The notes: a model not told the origin generated them from the sequence alone. Numbered from the stretch's first letter, positions 46,001-54,969 are shown. The stretch is DNA of 64,000 nucleotides from Cytobacillus purgationiresistens (GCF_030813235.1 NZ_JAUSUB010000004.1:1-64000); one strand, 5' to 3'. Program-made: numbers and translations.

Positions 46001-48225
46001 TGCTTGCTTCGATTGAAATGACTGACGATAGTAAATAATTGATTTTCAACTTGATTCGAGAACTTTACGAGGAGACGGCCGATCATCACATGCGCTAGCT
46101 CCTGTTCCTCCTCTGTCATTGTCGAATACACAGCTTGCTGGACCCGATCATGCAGAAAAATATAAGCGGGAGGCCGATTCTCAAGCAGCCCTGCTTCTTC
46201 ATCAGGATAAACCCATTTGTACCACCCATCATTCGGCAAGATTAAACCTGCTTCCAAAGCGGCCCATAAATGATTGGCGGTTTCCTTTATGGGCTTCTGG
46301 GAGATGATTGATAAAGTCTTCAGGTCAAATAAATTTCCAATGCACGAGGCAAGTTTTAGGACATTCTGAGTTTCTTGAGGAAGCAAACGAATTCTGCCAA
46401 CAATAAAGTTGATGATATCTTCATTAATCGGACTTTCAATAATCGTATTATACTGCACCGCCCATCTCCGCTCTTCCGGCAGCAAAACAATATGTCCATC
46501 CTCGTAAAAAGACTGCAATAACTGTTTCGTATAAAAAGGATTCCCTTGAGTAATTCTGTGCATGAAAAAAGAGAGCTCTTCTGTCTGCTTGCCACTATCA
46601 AGCAATGAATCGCCAAGCCAATCATAAATTGTTGCTTTTGAGAGATTGGTTAATGGAATCTCAACAAACGGCACGTCCTCCTCCCTTAAGGTCTTGATTG
46701 TTTTCTTCAAGGGATGCTGATCATTGATTTCATTATGCCGGTAAGCGCCAATTACCATTAAGTATTGACTATTTGCTTGTGTCAAAAGATACTCAAGCAT
46801 TTCGAGAGAGGCGATATCCGCCCATTGCAAATCATCCAAAAACAAGACGAGGGGATGCTCCTTAGCAGCAAAGACTTGAATAAACTTTTGGAATATAAAC
46901 AAAAATCGCCGCTGTGTATCGACAGACGAGCCTTCTTGAATGTTTATTTGCTCATCACCTATGAGCCATTTGAGCTCAGGAATAATAGAGACAATGACAT
47001 CATTGTGTACGGAAAGCTCTTCTTCCAGCTTTTGCTTCCAACGGGCAATTTGTTCCGGGCTCTCCGTCATGATCTGCCTAATTAAAGATTGAAAAGCGGA
47101 GATAATCGGTGCGAAAGGAATTTGCCTTTGCAATTGATCAAACTTCCCTGATATGAAATAGCCTTTTTCTTTGATTAACGGTTTATGAATTTCATTAACA
47201 AGTGCTGTTTTGCCGATGCCTGCTTGTCCGGGAATAAAGACGATGCCAAGGTCTCCGCTGCTCACTTTGGAAAAAACAGCTTGAATCGTTGAAATTTCAC
47301 CTTCGCGTCCATAGATTCTGCGAGCTGTCTCAAATATGTTCCATTGATCACGCTCACCAAGTGGAAACGCTTTAATCTCGTTCAACGCATAATATTGACT
47401 TAAACAACTGCCTAAATCTTCGCGTACACCCCACGCGCTTTTATACCTGGATTCCGGAGGTTTCTCAAGCAATTTCATAATCACTTCTGAAATTTGGTTA
47501 GGAAGATCCTTTCTCATTTCTACTGGCTTCATTGGCGTTTTTGCCAAGTGGGCATGCACCAATTGCACAGGGTCATTATAAAGAAAAGGCAGTATTCCGG
47601 TAAACACTCGGTATAAGGTCACTCCAAGAGAATACAGATCAGTTCTGTAATCGATGGATCGATTCATTCGTCCTGTCTGCTCCGGAGAAATATAATTTAA
47701 TTGCCCATCTATCTCGTTCGGACGAATCGATGCTGAATAGTTTTCCCGCAATAATAATGTGGAATGGTTGAATCCAGTTATTTTGACATCATATGTACTT
47801 TTAGATAGGAGAATATTTTCAGGGTTAATATTCTTATGAATAATCTGCTGCTGGTGAAGGGATGAAAGCGCAGTAGCCAAGTTTTTCGCAAGCCTCAAGC
47901 CATCGCCTATATTGAGCAGCTGATGATTGTTAAGAAACGACTCTAGTGTTATACCGGAAAAATATTCATAAACAAAATAATATTTATTTAAGTGCTGAAC
48001 CATTTTAATCGGCTGCAGAATATCGTCTGATTTAAGCTGGCTGCTCATATGGAATTCATGGATTGAGGAAGTATTGTCCTGTATCGATGGCTCCTTGCTT
48101 TTCCCAGCTTTAATCAATACTTGCTTGCCTGTCTCGATAGAATAGGCTTTGTAAAACTGAATGCTGGCATTTTCAGTTTCGATACCAAGCACCCTAAATC
48201 CAGGCAGGTTCATTATTGGGCTCAT
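43015..48225 (-). CDS. Giant hybrid sensor kinase: degenerate Ser/Thr-kinase domain, AAA ATPase, helical repeats, GAF, histidine kinase
   Basis: A 1736-residue protein. Residues about 10-275 form a Ser/Thr kinase-like domain keeping the VLIKA lysine, but the catalytic loop reads HKNINPEN (130-137, Asp lost) and the DFG site reads GFN (about 151). A P-loop ATPase follows (GQAGIGKT 333-340, LVLFLDDLQWAD near 465), then helical TPR-like repeats (about 700-1180), GAF (about 1290-1440), a coiled coil and a histidine kinase (SHDLRAP, phosphorylatable His near 1511; DTGNGI; GHGLGLS). No membrane segment is evident. GAGGTGG supports the ATG at 48225. It is probably paired with the regulator at 48478; the signal is unknown. 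Confidence 0.9.
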   Translation of the reverse strand: MSPIMNLPGFRVLGIETENASIQFYKAYSIETGKQVLIKAGKSKEPSIQDNTSSIHEFHMSSQLKSDDILQPIKMVQHLNKYYFVYEYFSGITLESFLNNHQLLNIGDGLRLAKNLATALSSLHQQQIIHKNINPENILLSKSTYDVKITGFNHSTLLLRENYSASIRPNEIDGQLNYISPEQTGRMNRSIDYRTDLYSLGVTLYRVFTGILPFLYNDPVQLVHAHLAKTPMKPVEMRKDLPNQISEVIMKLLEKPPESRYKSAWGVREDLGSCLSQYYALNEIKAFPLGERDQWNIFETARRIYGREGEISTIQAVFSKVSSGDLGIVFIPGQAGIGKTALVNEIHKPLIKEKGYFISGKFDQLQRQIPFAPIISAFQSLIRQIMTESPEQIARWKQKLEEELSVHNDVIVSIIPELKWLIGDEQINIQEGSSVDTQRRFLFIFQKFIQVFAAKEHPLVLFLDDLQWADIASLEMLEYLLTQANSQYLMVIGAYRHNEINDQHPLKKTIKTLREEDVPFVEIPLTNLSKATIYDWLGDSLLDSGKQTEELSFFMHRITQGNPFYTKQLLQSFYEDGHIVLLPEERRWAVQYNTIIESPINEDIINFIVGRIRLLPQETQNVLKLASCIGNLFDLKTLSIISQKPIKETANHLWAALEAGLILPNDGWYKWVYPDEEAGLLENRPPAYIFLHDRVQQAVYSTMTEEEQELAHVMIGRLLVKFSNQVENQLFTIVSHFNRSKQHLSSEETFKLTKWNILAGEKARASAAFIEALKYFKTASDLMGPRWEEQYDLTLRLMYRLGECQYVTGQFAEAEKTFDTILQNSRSQADKLDIYTMKMTLYTHMHRVEEAVQSGIRGLELYGMKFPKQTTKLDVAREFILVKQALLRKGKNGIENLPELVDKDKKNILNTMISMNASTYHIDQNLATLLMLRALRFTLKHGITDISALVMNNYSLILSAGFSDFKGSHEFGKLALSLSEKFGHIGIKGRVQFVYGSFVNHWAGPISSTLEYLEKSQRYCLDAGNIHLAGANSSFIVITLLMKGTQIEQALDGLRNQIQFVNQIQYQISRGFLDEVQQWLEFLIGIRPSHSWEMKPVMNDDSAKIIHYTIRLQMSFIFNKSDYAQEILESLAPMINKRLTLVIVPEYYFYHSLWLARFYEETEEAIEKRRIYQTLKRFIKKLKKWADLSPVNYQHKYLLLKAEMLRLTNKKPNEKEILTLYSDSIRFAEENGFIQDAAICNECAGRYFAHLGFSRLSHSFLMEAYHAYQKWGAKAKTEQMLQADENLSMRTISAFGDSSFFDTHAALEATQSITKEIILDKLSDRLMQITMEYGGADRGILLFKKGSEFILSEHKSVDEYEAGLLKYKPIVGSGLISDKIVHFVDTSREAVVLDNAAAIGMFTDDPYVAERKTKSLLCLPILNKGKVNGILYLENNKATHAFTEEKIQFLTFLSTQAAISIENAYLYEQMEHTVAKRTAELHEANLNLEKLNQRLEGAEHSRKHFLENISHDLRAPVSSVNGYLEAVLDGLAVNDAEKTRYLIKAHERLQDLQILIHDLFELSQLESGQLNFTSDYISLDQFINHIYHKYDDEIEQHGLSFKLVNQLQAQDIQLFMIELDLERIEQVFTNLVANALNHTQHGEISITFGKASNSEQVIIQIRDTGNGIRPSELPYIFDRNFTKQGSYAKKKGHGLGLSICREIIAYHKGEIWVESEEGVGTTFFITLPLFQYAEEV

Positions 48226-48330
48226 TTCATCCACCTCTATCTTTAAAGTAATCTTTAGCATGACTTTAGCTAAACTTTAACTTTCCACTTTATAATCTAG
48301 ATATATTGAAAATGCTGACGGAGGCGAAAC

Positions 48331-48501
48331 ATGAAAAATACTAGTGAGAATATTCGTGATATTGAAGACGTACAATATTTTGAAGAATGGCTGCTCCTCA
48401 TCGCGGAAGCAAAAGAAATTGGTCTGACAACCGATGAAGTTCGCTTGTTTTTCAAAAACTATCAAAACTCCAAAATATTAAATGCTAAACTTATAACCTA
48501 A
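48331..48501 (+). CDS. SinI/SlrA-like antirepressor
   Basis: A 56-residue protein whose centre, EEWLLLIAEAKEIGLTTDEV then RLFF, matches the SinI/SlrA dimerisation helix-hook (pattern W-x-x-L-I-x-E-A-K-x-I-G-L then V-R-x-F). Such proteins bind SinR or SlrR and release biofilm genes. GGAGG lies six bases before the ATG. It is transcribed against the flanking kinase and regulator genes, and its last 24 bases overlap the 3' end of the regulator gene. No sinR is in the window, so the partner is elsewhere. The direct functional link to the kinase is inference. Confidence 0.83.
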   Translation: MKNTSENIRDIEDVQYFEEWLLLIAEAKEIGLTTDEVRLFFKNYQNSKILNAKLIT

Positions 48502-49188
48502 CCCTCTAACTGTTAAAATGAAAGCAGGTTTAGCAGGGTCAGCTTCGATTTTCTTGCGCAAATTGCTAATATGAACCATTACCGTGCGATTATCGCCAAG
48601 GCTGTCTTCTCCCCATATGCGGTTGAAAATTTGATCCAGACTGAATACCCGATTAGGATGTTCAGCAAAAAAACAAAGCAACAAAAACTCTTTTGTTGAT
48701 AAAGAGAGTGGTACTCCATTCTTTTTCACTACACATTCCTCTTTCTCAATCCTAATGTTCCCGAACGTCAATCTCTTTGGATCAGCTGCAATATCTACAG
48801 TCCCGGCATGAATGGTTAGATCGCGGTAACGGCGTATATGCGCTTTTACCTTTGCCACTAGAACACCGGGACTAAACGGCTTGGTTATATAATCGTCCCC
48901 ACCAATTCGATGGCCGAGAATCTGTTCGGAATCATCCTCTCTGCCGCTTAAAAATAAAATCGGGACATTTGTCAGCCTGCGCAGGCTTTGACACACCTCA
49001 AAGCCGTCCATATCAGGCAGGTTCACATCCAAGATAATAAGGTCCGGCTTCACTTGCTCAGTGAGCATAATGGCGGTTTGTCCATCTCCAGCAAATACTA
49101 GTTGAAAGCCTTCCTTCTCTAAATATATCTTCTGGATTTCCTGTATATCCTGATCATCATCAACGAGCAAAATCGTTTCCTTAGCCAT
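48478..49188 (-). CDS. OmpR-family response regulator
   Basis: A 236-residue regulator with a receiver domain (acidic pocket VDDDQD near 9-14, phospho-acceptor Asp54 in LIILDVNLPD, Lys in TKPFSPG near 103) and a winged-helix DNA-binding domain (about 135-236, ending VRGLGYKFSI). GGAAGGAG precedes the ATG. It lies just upstream of the giant sensor kinase gene on the same strand, with the SinI-like gene antisense between them. Targets are unknown. Confidence 0.92.
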   Translation of the reverse strand: MAKETILLVDDDQDIQEIQKIYLEKEGFQLVFAGDGQTAIMLTEQVKPDLIILDVNLPDMDGFEVCQSLRRLTNVPILFLSGREDDSEQILGHRIGGDDYITKPFSPGVLVAKVKAHIRRYRDLTIHAGTVDIAADPKRLTFGNIRIEKEECVVKKNGVPLSLSTKEFLLLCFFAEHPNRVFSLDQIFNRIWGEDSLGDNRTVMVHISNLRKKIEADPAKPAFILTVRGLGYKFSI

Positions 49189-49394
49189 ATCATTGCGCTC
49201 CTTCCTTTATGACCCTCTCTTAGATTTATCCATGTCATCCTTCATTTACCATATTATATATTAAATTAATGGGGATAGCCTTATATATTTGCTTAGACGA
49301 AGAGGATATCGTTTATTTGGATGTCTGAGGAAACTATAGGTTAATGATATGGCTCAATTAGGCTAAATTTTTTTTGTCTGGTAATCATTTTAAA

Positions 49395-49421
49395 AACAAG
49401 GCACCAATGCGGCACCTTGTT
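49395..49421 (-). terminator. Minus-strand hairpin in the intergenic region
   Basis: AACAAGG pairs with CCTTGTT around CACC...GGCA, and only on the minus strand does a T run follow (TTTTTAAAAT). It lies in the 320-base gap between the response regulator and the small membrane gene. Nothing else is seen in that gap. Confidence 0.45.
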
Positions 49422-49512
49422 AAGATATGGTATGATTTGTATATACATTTTTATTATATCATGAGATTGATACTATTTAAGATGCTGAAAGAACACAAAG
49501 ATGGAGGATTTA

Positions 49513-49692
49513 ATGAGAAATCTATTAATCATACTTGTATTTTTATTCTTATTTGCCAAGGTATTTGACTACGAACCTTTGAAGACGATGTTTGCAGACC
49601 TTTTTAATATTTTTAATCCTTTTTTATTTTTATTTGGTTTTATTGTCTTAATATTCATTTTCATGCCCTTCTTCAAAAAGCACAAAAAATAA
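49513..49692 (+). CDS. Small membrane protein of unknown function
   Basis: A 59-residue protein with two hydrophobic segments (NLLIILVFLFLFAKVF near 3-18 and FLFLFGFIVLIFIFMPFF near 37-54) and a lysine-rich tail (KKHKK). GGAGG lies five bases before ATG 49513. I do not recognise a family. It stands alone, convergent with pdxR. Confidence 0.65.
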   Translation: MRNLLIILVFLFLFAKVFDYEPLKTMFADLFNIFNPFLFLFGFIVLIFIFMPFFKKHKK

Positions 49693-49709
49693 CCACGATT
49701 AAAATGACT

Positions 49710-51113
49710 TTATTGCTTATATCCCCAGGCACTCAATAAAGTCATAATAGCTATTTCTAATTCTTCCTCAGGTATCCCGGCAAACCCCAACAATATTCTC
49801 GGTGGGAGTTCATGATTGACCTCTATTGAGTAACCTGATAGCGGATAAATTTTCAACCGTGCATTCAGAGCTTTTTGAACCAGCGTCGTTTCGTCCATCC
49901 CATTCTTTACAACAAGCACAATGTGCAAGCCTGAACGTTCCCCAATAATCGATAATTCATCTTCATAAGGCTTTATTAAACCGAGCACCCGATCCAATTT
50001 GCGCCGATAAACCTTCCTCATCCTGTTCAAATGCTTTTCAAAGTCCCCTTGTTTCATGAATTCTGTCAATACCTTTTGATCAATCCGCGATACAGTGGAG
50101 TGGTAAAAGGAAAGTTTATTTCGATAAATATCCATTAATGTTGTGGGCAATACCATATAACTAATTCTAACAGAAGGCATAAGCGATTTAGAAAAAGCGC
50201 CCAAATAAATGACCTTTTCGCCAAAATCCATACTTTGCAGCGAGGGAATTGTTTTGCCATTGTATCGAAATTCACTGTCATAATCATCTTCAATAATAAA
50301 TCGGTTTTCATCATCATTCGCCCAATTTAATAATTTTTGTCGGCGATTAATTGATAGTACTGTCCCATATGGAAAATGGTGTGACGGGGTCGCATACACA
50401 ACATCTATATTAGAGTTGGTGATTTCCTCCACGTCCACTCCCTCTTCATCAACATCGAGTGGAAAAACCTTGTTAGGATAATTCTTCAATATTTGTAGCA
50501 TCAAGTGATAACCGGGATCTTCCACTCCATAAACCGTTTTTTCTCCCCATAAAAGAACAAGCTGCTGCAGTAGGGTTTCAACCCCCGCTCCGATGATAAT
50601 CTGATCAGGTGTACATCTTACACCGCGGGAATGATATAAATAGTGGGCAATTTCACAGCGAAAATCATATTCTCCCTGATTATCTCCTAACAAAAGAAGC
50701 TTGTGATTGGCTCTATCCATTGTATTCTTAAAATACTTTCGCCATTTTTCAAAAGGGAAATTCACCGTATCAATATGGCTCGGATGAAAATTATAACGAA
50801 TATCATCATAATTTTGTTGGTCTACTTTCACACTCTGATCCGTTGATGCGATATATTCTAAATCCTCGTAGGTTTGAACATAATAACCTTTTCTTGCAAT
50901 AACTTCTACGTAACCTTCTGCAGTTAATTGATCATAGGATGTTTCAACGGTATTTTGACTTATTTCCAGAAAATTAGCCAATTTCCGCTTTGATGGAAGC
51001 TTTGTTCCATAGACAAGTCTGCCTTGTGTTATTTCTTTTTTAATATATAAATATAATTGTTCGTACAAAGGAACAGAACTATTTCGATTTAATTCACACG
51101 ATAGCATTTCCAT
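49710..51113 (-). CDS. pdxR: MocR-family regulator of vitamin B6 synthesis PdxR
   Basis: A 467-residue GntR/MocR protein. An N-terminal winged helix (LYEQLYLYIKKEITQGRLVYG near 16-36, NFLEISQNTVETSYDQL near 48-64) is joined to a fold-I aminotransferase-like domain with the PLP lysine in LGAFSKSLMPSVR near 310. It is divergent from pdxST, the arrangement typical of PdxR, which activates pdxST when PLP is low. GGAGTG precedes the ATG. Confidence 0.92.
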   Translation of the reverse strand: MEMLSCELNRNSSVPLYEQLYLYIKKEITQGRLVYGTKLPSKRKLANFLEISQNTVETSYDQLTAEGYVEVIARKGYYVQTYEDLEYIASTDQSVKVDQQNYDDIRYNFHPSHIDTVNFPFEKWRKYFKNTMDRANHKLLLLGDNQGEYDFRCEIAHYLYHSRGVRCTPDQIIIGAGVETLLQQLVLLWGEKTVYGVEDPGYHLMLQILKNYPNKVFPLDVDEEGVDVEEITNSNIDVVYATPSHHFPYGTVLSINRRQKLLNWANDDENRFIIEDDYDSEFRYNGKTIPSLQSMDFGEKVIYLGAFSKSLMPSVRISYMVLPTTLMDIYRNKLSFYHSTVSRIDQKVLTEFMKQGDFEKHLNRMRKVYRRKLDRVLGLIKPYEDELSIIGERSGLHIVLVVKNGMDETTLVQKALNARLKIYPLSGYSIEVNHELPPRILLGFAGIPEEELEIAIMTLLSAWGYKQ

Positions 51114-51237
51114 ATATAATCACTCCGTTTTCCTCTGACCTCATTACTTTTATAAAAACTGATACTTTTAATACAATCAGATACTTTCTATACTAGTAAA
51201 CAAATCCAATAAAAGCAATCAGGAGGAGATATAAGAT

Positions 51238-52125
51238 ATGAGCAAATTAGTAGGCACTGAGACTGTAAAAAGAGGTATGGCCCAAATGCAAAAGGGCGGA
51301 GTGATCATGGATGTTGTGAATGCGGAGCAAGCAAAGGTCGCAGAGGCTGCGGGTGCTGTTGCAGTTATGGCACTAGAAAGAGTGCCTTCTGATATACGAG
51401 CAGCAGGTGGCGTCGCAAGAATGGCTGATCCTCGCATTATCGAGGAGGTAATGAATGCTGTTACAATTCCTGTCATGGCTAAAGCAAGAATTGGACACAT
51501 TGTCGAAGCTAGAGTTCTTGAGGCAATGGGAGTCGATTATCTTGACGAAAGTGAAGTATTAACGCCTGCAGACGAAGAGTACCATATTTTAAAAAGCGAT
51601 TTCACTGTGCCATTTGTTTGCGGATGCCGCGATTTGGGCGAAGCTGCCCGCAGAATTGGCGAAGGCGCATCCATGCTGCGCACAAAAGGCGAGCCTGGAA
51701 CAGGCAATATTGTTGAAGCTGTTCGTCATATGCGCAAGGTTCAAGCTCAAATTCGCAAGATTACTGTAATGAGCGATGATGAACTAATGACTGAAGCAAA
51801 AAATCTTGGTGCTCCATTTGAAATTTTACGAGAAATCAAAAAGGCTGGAAAACTGCCAGTGGTGAATTTTGCAGCAGGCGGAATCGCGACTCCTGCAGAT
51901 GCTGCTCTGATGATGGAGCTAGGATCTGACGGAGTGTTTGTTGGATCAGGCATATTCAAATCGGAAAATCCAGAAAAGTTCGCAAGTGCCATCGTGCAAG
52001 CGACCACTTATTATACAGATTACGATTTAATCGGACGTTTATCAAAAGAGCTGGGAAGTGCCATGAAAGGAATCGACATATCCAAATTATCACTTGAGGA
52101 AAGAATGCAGGAGCGTGGCTGGTAA
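51238..52125 (+). CDS. pdxS: Pyridoxal 5'-phosphate synthase subunit PdxS
   Basis: A 295-residue TIM-barrel synthase making PLP from ribose 5-phosphate, glyceraldehyde 3-phosphate and ammonia. Active-site residues are visible: Asp in [13 protein letters not shown] near 25, the lysine in VMAKARIGH (Lys82) and the second lysine in [10 protein letters not shown] near 150. AGGAGGAG precedes the ATG. It is the first gene of pdxST, opposite pdxR. Confidence 0.98.
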   Translation: MSKLVGTETVKRGMAQMQKGGVIMDVVNAEQAKVAEAAGAVAVMALERVPSDIRAAGGVARMADPRIIEEVMNAVTIPVMAKARIGHIVEARVLEAMGVDYLDESEVLTPADEEYHILKSDFTVPFVCGCRDLGEAARRIGEGASMLRTKGEPGTGNIVEAVRHMRKVQAQIRKITVMSDDELMTEAKNLGAPFEILREIKKAGKLPVVNFAAGGIATPADAALMMELGSDGVFVGSGIFKSENPEKFASAIVQATTYYTDYDLIGRLSKELGSAMKGIDISKLSLEERMQERGW

Positions 52126-52126
52126 T

Positions 52127-52711
52127 ATGCTTACGATCGGTGTATTAAGTCTTCAAGGTGCAGTAGCTGAACATTTTCTTCAAATTGAAAGGCTTGGCGC
52201 TCGCGCAATAGAAATCAAACAGCCCGAGCAGTTAACTGACATTGATGGTCTGATTATTCCCGGCGGTGAAAGTACAACCATGAGAAAATTGATGGATCGA
52301 TATGGATTCATAGGGCCGCTCAAAAAATTTGCAAATGAAAATAAACCGATTTTCGGAACATGTGCCGGTATGGTTTTACTGGCAAAAAAACTATCGGGAT
52401 CCGAGGAAGCACACTTAGGTTTAATCGACATAACTGTTACGAGAAATGCTTTTGGCCGGCAGCGCGATAGTTTCGAAACGACTTTGAATATGCACGGATT
52501 GGTTCAAACCATTCCTGCAGTATTTATTCGTGCGCCTATAATTGAAGAAGCTGGCGAAGAGGTTGAAGTACTCGCAAGCCATGAGCAAAGTATTGTTGCC
52601 GCTCGACAGGGAAATGTGCTCGTGTGCTCCTTCCATCCGGAATTGACGGAGGATACACAAATCCTTGGTATTTTTATTGAAATGATCAAGGATGCGCAGA
52701 AAATAGCTTAA
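52127..52711 (+). CDS. pdxT: Pyridoxal 5'-phosphate synthase glutaminase subunit PdxT
   Basis: A 194-residue class I glutaminase that supplies ammonia to PdxS. It has PGGESTTM near 45-52, the nucleophile Cys79 in IFGTCAGMVLLA, and His-Glu in VCSFHPELT near 170. The ATG at 52127 lies one base after the pdxS stop, so translation is probably coupled; an earlier in-frame start would extend into pdxS. Confidence 0.96.
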   Translation: MLTIGVLSLQGAVAEHFLQIERLGARAIEIKQPEQLTDIDGLIIPGGESTTMRKLMDRYGFIGPLKKFANENKPIFGTCAGMVLLAKKLSGSEEAHLGLIDITVTRNAFGRQRDSFETTLNMHGLVQTIPAVFIRAPIIEEAGEEVEVLASHEQSIVAARQGNVLVCSFHPELTEDTQILGIFIEMIKDAQKIA

Positions 52712-52745
52712 TAGAGCTATAGAGGGTAATTCTAGTATGAGGATT

Positions 52746-52780
52746 GGGCAGCAGGATTGAGTCTTGCCGCCCTTTTTCTT
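52746..52780 (+). terminator. Terminator after pdxT
   Basis: GGGC-A-GCA pairs with TGC-C-GCCC, followed by TTTTTCTTCTTTTT. Confidence 0.75.
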
Positions 52781-52899
52781 CTTTTTGGACAGCGATTGTC
52801 TAGTATTCTATTTTTTCTTTCCTTCTTTTTTAGCAGAGATTGTCCAGAATCCATACTTTCACTCCTTAGCTTGAGATAGACGGACTGGATTTTAAATTG

Positions 52900-52934
52900 A
52901 AAAGAAAAAAGATGCCTCAAAAATAAGCATCTTT
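52900..52934 (-). terminator. Terminator after yqjP-yqjQ
   Basis: AAAGATGC pairs with GCATCTTT around an AT-rich loop, with a T-rich run on the minus strand, 50 bases past the yqjQ stop. Confidence 0.8.
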
Positions 52935-52983
52935 CTCGCTGCTGCAATCCTTCCTAACAGAAAAAGCCAATTGAAGAATCACC

Positions 52984-53778
52984 TTATTTTTTATTAAATA
53001 CATTGCTGCCCACACGCTCAAATAACCGCGGAAAAAGAGCAAAAATAATACTCCCCATATTCATCCAGCGAGGTAAATTGATTTCCCTTGTTGAAGTGAG
53101 CATACTATCGACAACTTTTTTCGCTACTGCTTCCGGATCGAGCATATATTTTTTTACATTCTCTACATATGTGCCCTCTTTGTCGGCTATATTAAAAAAA
53201 TTGGTTTCAATCGGACCCGGGTTCACTGCAGTCACTTTAATTCGGTGCTTGTGAAGCTCCATACGCAAGCTATTTGTATAGCCTAATACTGCATGCTTTG
53301 TGGCGGAATAGGCACTGGATTTTGGTGTAGCGATTTTTCCAGCCTGTGAAGCGATATTAATGATATGCCCATGCTTTTGGTCCAACATTTGCGGGAGCAC
53401 CATTTTCGTGCAAGAAATTAAGCCAATAACATTCACATCAAACATCGCTTTTACTTCAGCCATTTCTGCTTCATTCGCATAGCTAAAGACACCAAATCCA
53501 GCATTATTGACGAGCACATGCACCTCTTTAAATACCCTCTGCACCTGTGCAAACACAGTGGCCACTTTATCCGTATCTGAGACATCTAATTGAAAAATAT
53601 GAAAATCTCCTGAAAAACGGCGCTTCAGCTCTGCTTGCAATATCTGTAATTTCTCAATGTTTCTAGCAATGAGTACAAGATTAGCTCCACGTTCTGCACA
53701 AAGATAAGCCATTCTTTCTCCGATTCCACCGGAAGCCCCGGTGATAATAATATTTTTGCTTTGCAGGCATTGCGCCAA
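52984..53778 (-). CDS. yqjQ: Short-chain dehydrogenase YqjQ
   Basis: A 264-residue SDR oxidoreductase. The cofactor loop TGASGGIGERMAYL near 14-27, NNAG near 91-94, the catalytic Ser in NIASQAGKIA near 140-149 and Y-x-x-x-K (YSATK near 156-160) are present. The C-terminus is hydrophobic (NMGSIIFALFPRLF), suggesting membrane association. The TTG start has GGGGGG upstream. It follows yqjP as in B. subtilis. Substrate unknown. Confidence 0.9.
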   Translation of the reverse strand: MAQCLQSKNIIITGASGGIGERMAYLCAERGANLVLIARNIEKLQILQAELKRRFSGDFHIFQLDVSDTDKVATVFAQVQRVFKEVHVLVNNAGFGVFSYANEAEMAEVKAMFDVNVIGLISCTKMVLPQMLDQKHGHIINIASQAGKIATPKSSAYSATKHAVLGYTNSLRMELHKHRIKVTAVNPGPIETNFFNIADKEGTYVENVKKYMLDPEAVAKKVVDSMLTSTREINLPRWMNMGSIIFALFPRLFERVGSNVFNKK

Positions 53779-53796
53779 AAGGATCCCCCCTTGCTT

Positions 53797-54762
53797 CTAT
53801 TTATCTGCAGAATAAAGAAAAGCGCTTCCTTCTTTATATTTACTAATCTCTCCTAATGCGAGTAAATAGTCAAGCTGAGCCACTGTTTCAGAAATGGTTA
53901 ATGGCAGTTCACGCTGATATACTTTCGGGAAAAGCCTTTTGCATATATCAAATACAGTCATCGGTTCTTCTACTAGCCAGCCTCTTACCTTCATTGCGCG
54001 ATCATGCTGACTTTTGCGCCTTTTATCAATTAACTCGTTCACATTGGTAAAATCTTTTCCATGACCGGCATAAAAGGTTGTAATCGGCAAGCGCTTAAGC
54101 TTATCCAGTGCTTCATTATATTGCAATAAAGATTTAGGACGTTCCGTTTCACCAGGCAGCGGGGGTTCCATTAAGGGATTAGGCGATATATGGGCAAGCA
54201 AATGATCTCCGCCAATATAAACGCCATCACTTTCTCTTAATAACCCTATATGACTTTGTGCGTGACCTGGGGTTTCTATCACCTTCCAGCCATTAAGCCC
54301 AATGGGAGCATCTCCTTCAGTCAAAACACCTGTAAGAGAACGGCTGCAGAAAAAACGAAGCTCACTTGTAAGCATATGAGTAAACTTCTCGAATATATTA
54401 ACTAACCCAAATTCCGGGAGTATTTTCCGATAGAATTGATTATTCTCCTGCAAGAAATCTTCTGTACGATTGAGCCACCGCTCATTTAAAGGATGCCCAT
54501 AAACCTTCATCTCTTTTGGAAAATAGTCAAGCAGCCCCACATGATCAGGATGATGATGAGTCAATATTATTTGTTCTATATCATTGATAGTCAATCCTAA
54601 ATCCTTGAGTTCACTATGTAATGCTGCCCAAGCCTCATCCGTCTTCGGACCTGCATCAATGAGCGTCAATCGTTCTCCACTGATTAAGTACAAATTCACA
54701 TCGCCAACCGGAAAAGGTGTCGGGATGACTAATTTTGCTATATTGTTGGTCCAAACTGCCAT
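53797..54762 (-). CDS. yqjP: Metallo-beta-lactamase-fold hydrolase YqjP
   Basis: A 321-residue MBL-fold protein with the metal motif LTHHHPDHVGLLDYF near 66-80, a further His in TPGHAQSHIGL near 164-174 and GGDHLL near 184. Residues beyond about 260 form a winged-helix-like tail, as in the LACTB2-related group. The start is ATG 54762 with AAGGG about 10 bases upstream. It is probably co-transcribed with yqjQ. Substrate unknown. Confidence 0.87.
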   Translation of the reverse strand: MAVWTNNIAKLVIPTPFPVGDVNLYLISGERLTLIDAGPKTDEAWAALHSELKDLGLTINDIEQIILTHHHPDHVGLLDYFPKEMKVYGHPLNERWLNRTEDFLQENNQFYRKILPEFGLVNIFEKFTHMLTSELRFFCSRSLTGVLTEGDAPIGLNGWKVIETPGHAQSHIGLLRESDGVYIGGDHLLAHISPNPLMEPPLPGETERPKSLLQYNEALDKLKRLPITTFYAGHGKDFTNVNELIDKRRKSQHDRAMKVRGWLVEEPMTVFDICKRLFPKVYQRELPLTISETVAQLDYLLALGEISKYKEGSAFLYSADK

Positions 54763-54969
54763 TGATTTCAATCCCTTCCAATAAAATCATTATATTTAAA
54801 TAAAAAGACAATAGCACTTCATTTGCATCTTTCATATATATAAGTAAGTGTAGCTTTATTATAAGAAAATGTCATTATTTTCACATAACTTTATTCATAA
54901 ATAATTCAAAATAAACAGAAACACACTTGACAAACAAGCTGTTTATCAAGCATAATCACAATAAAATTG

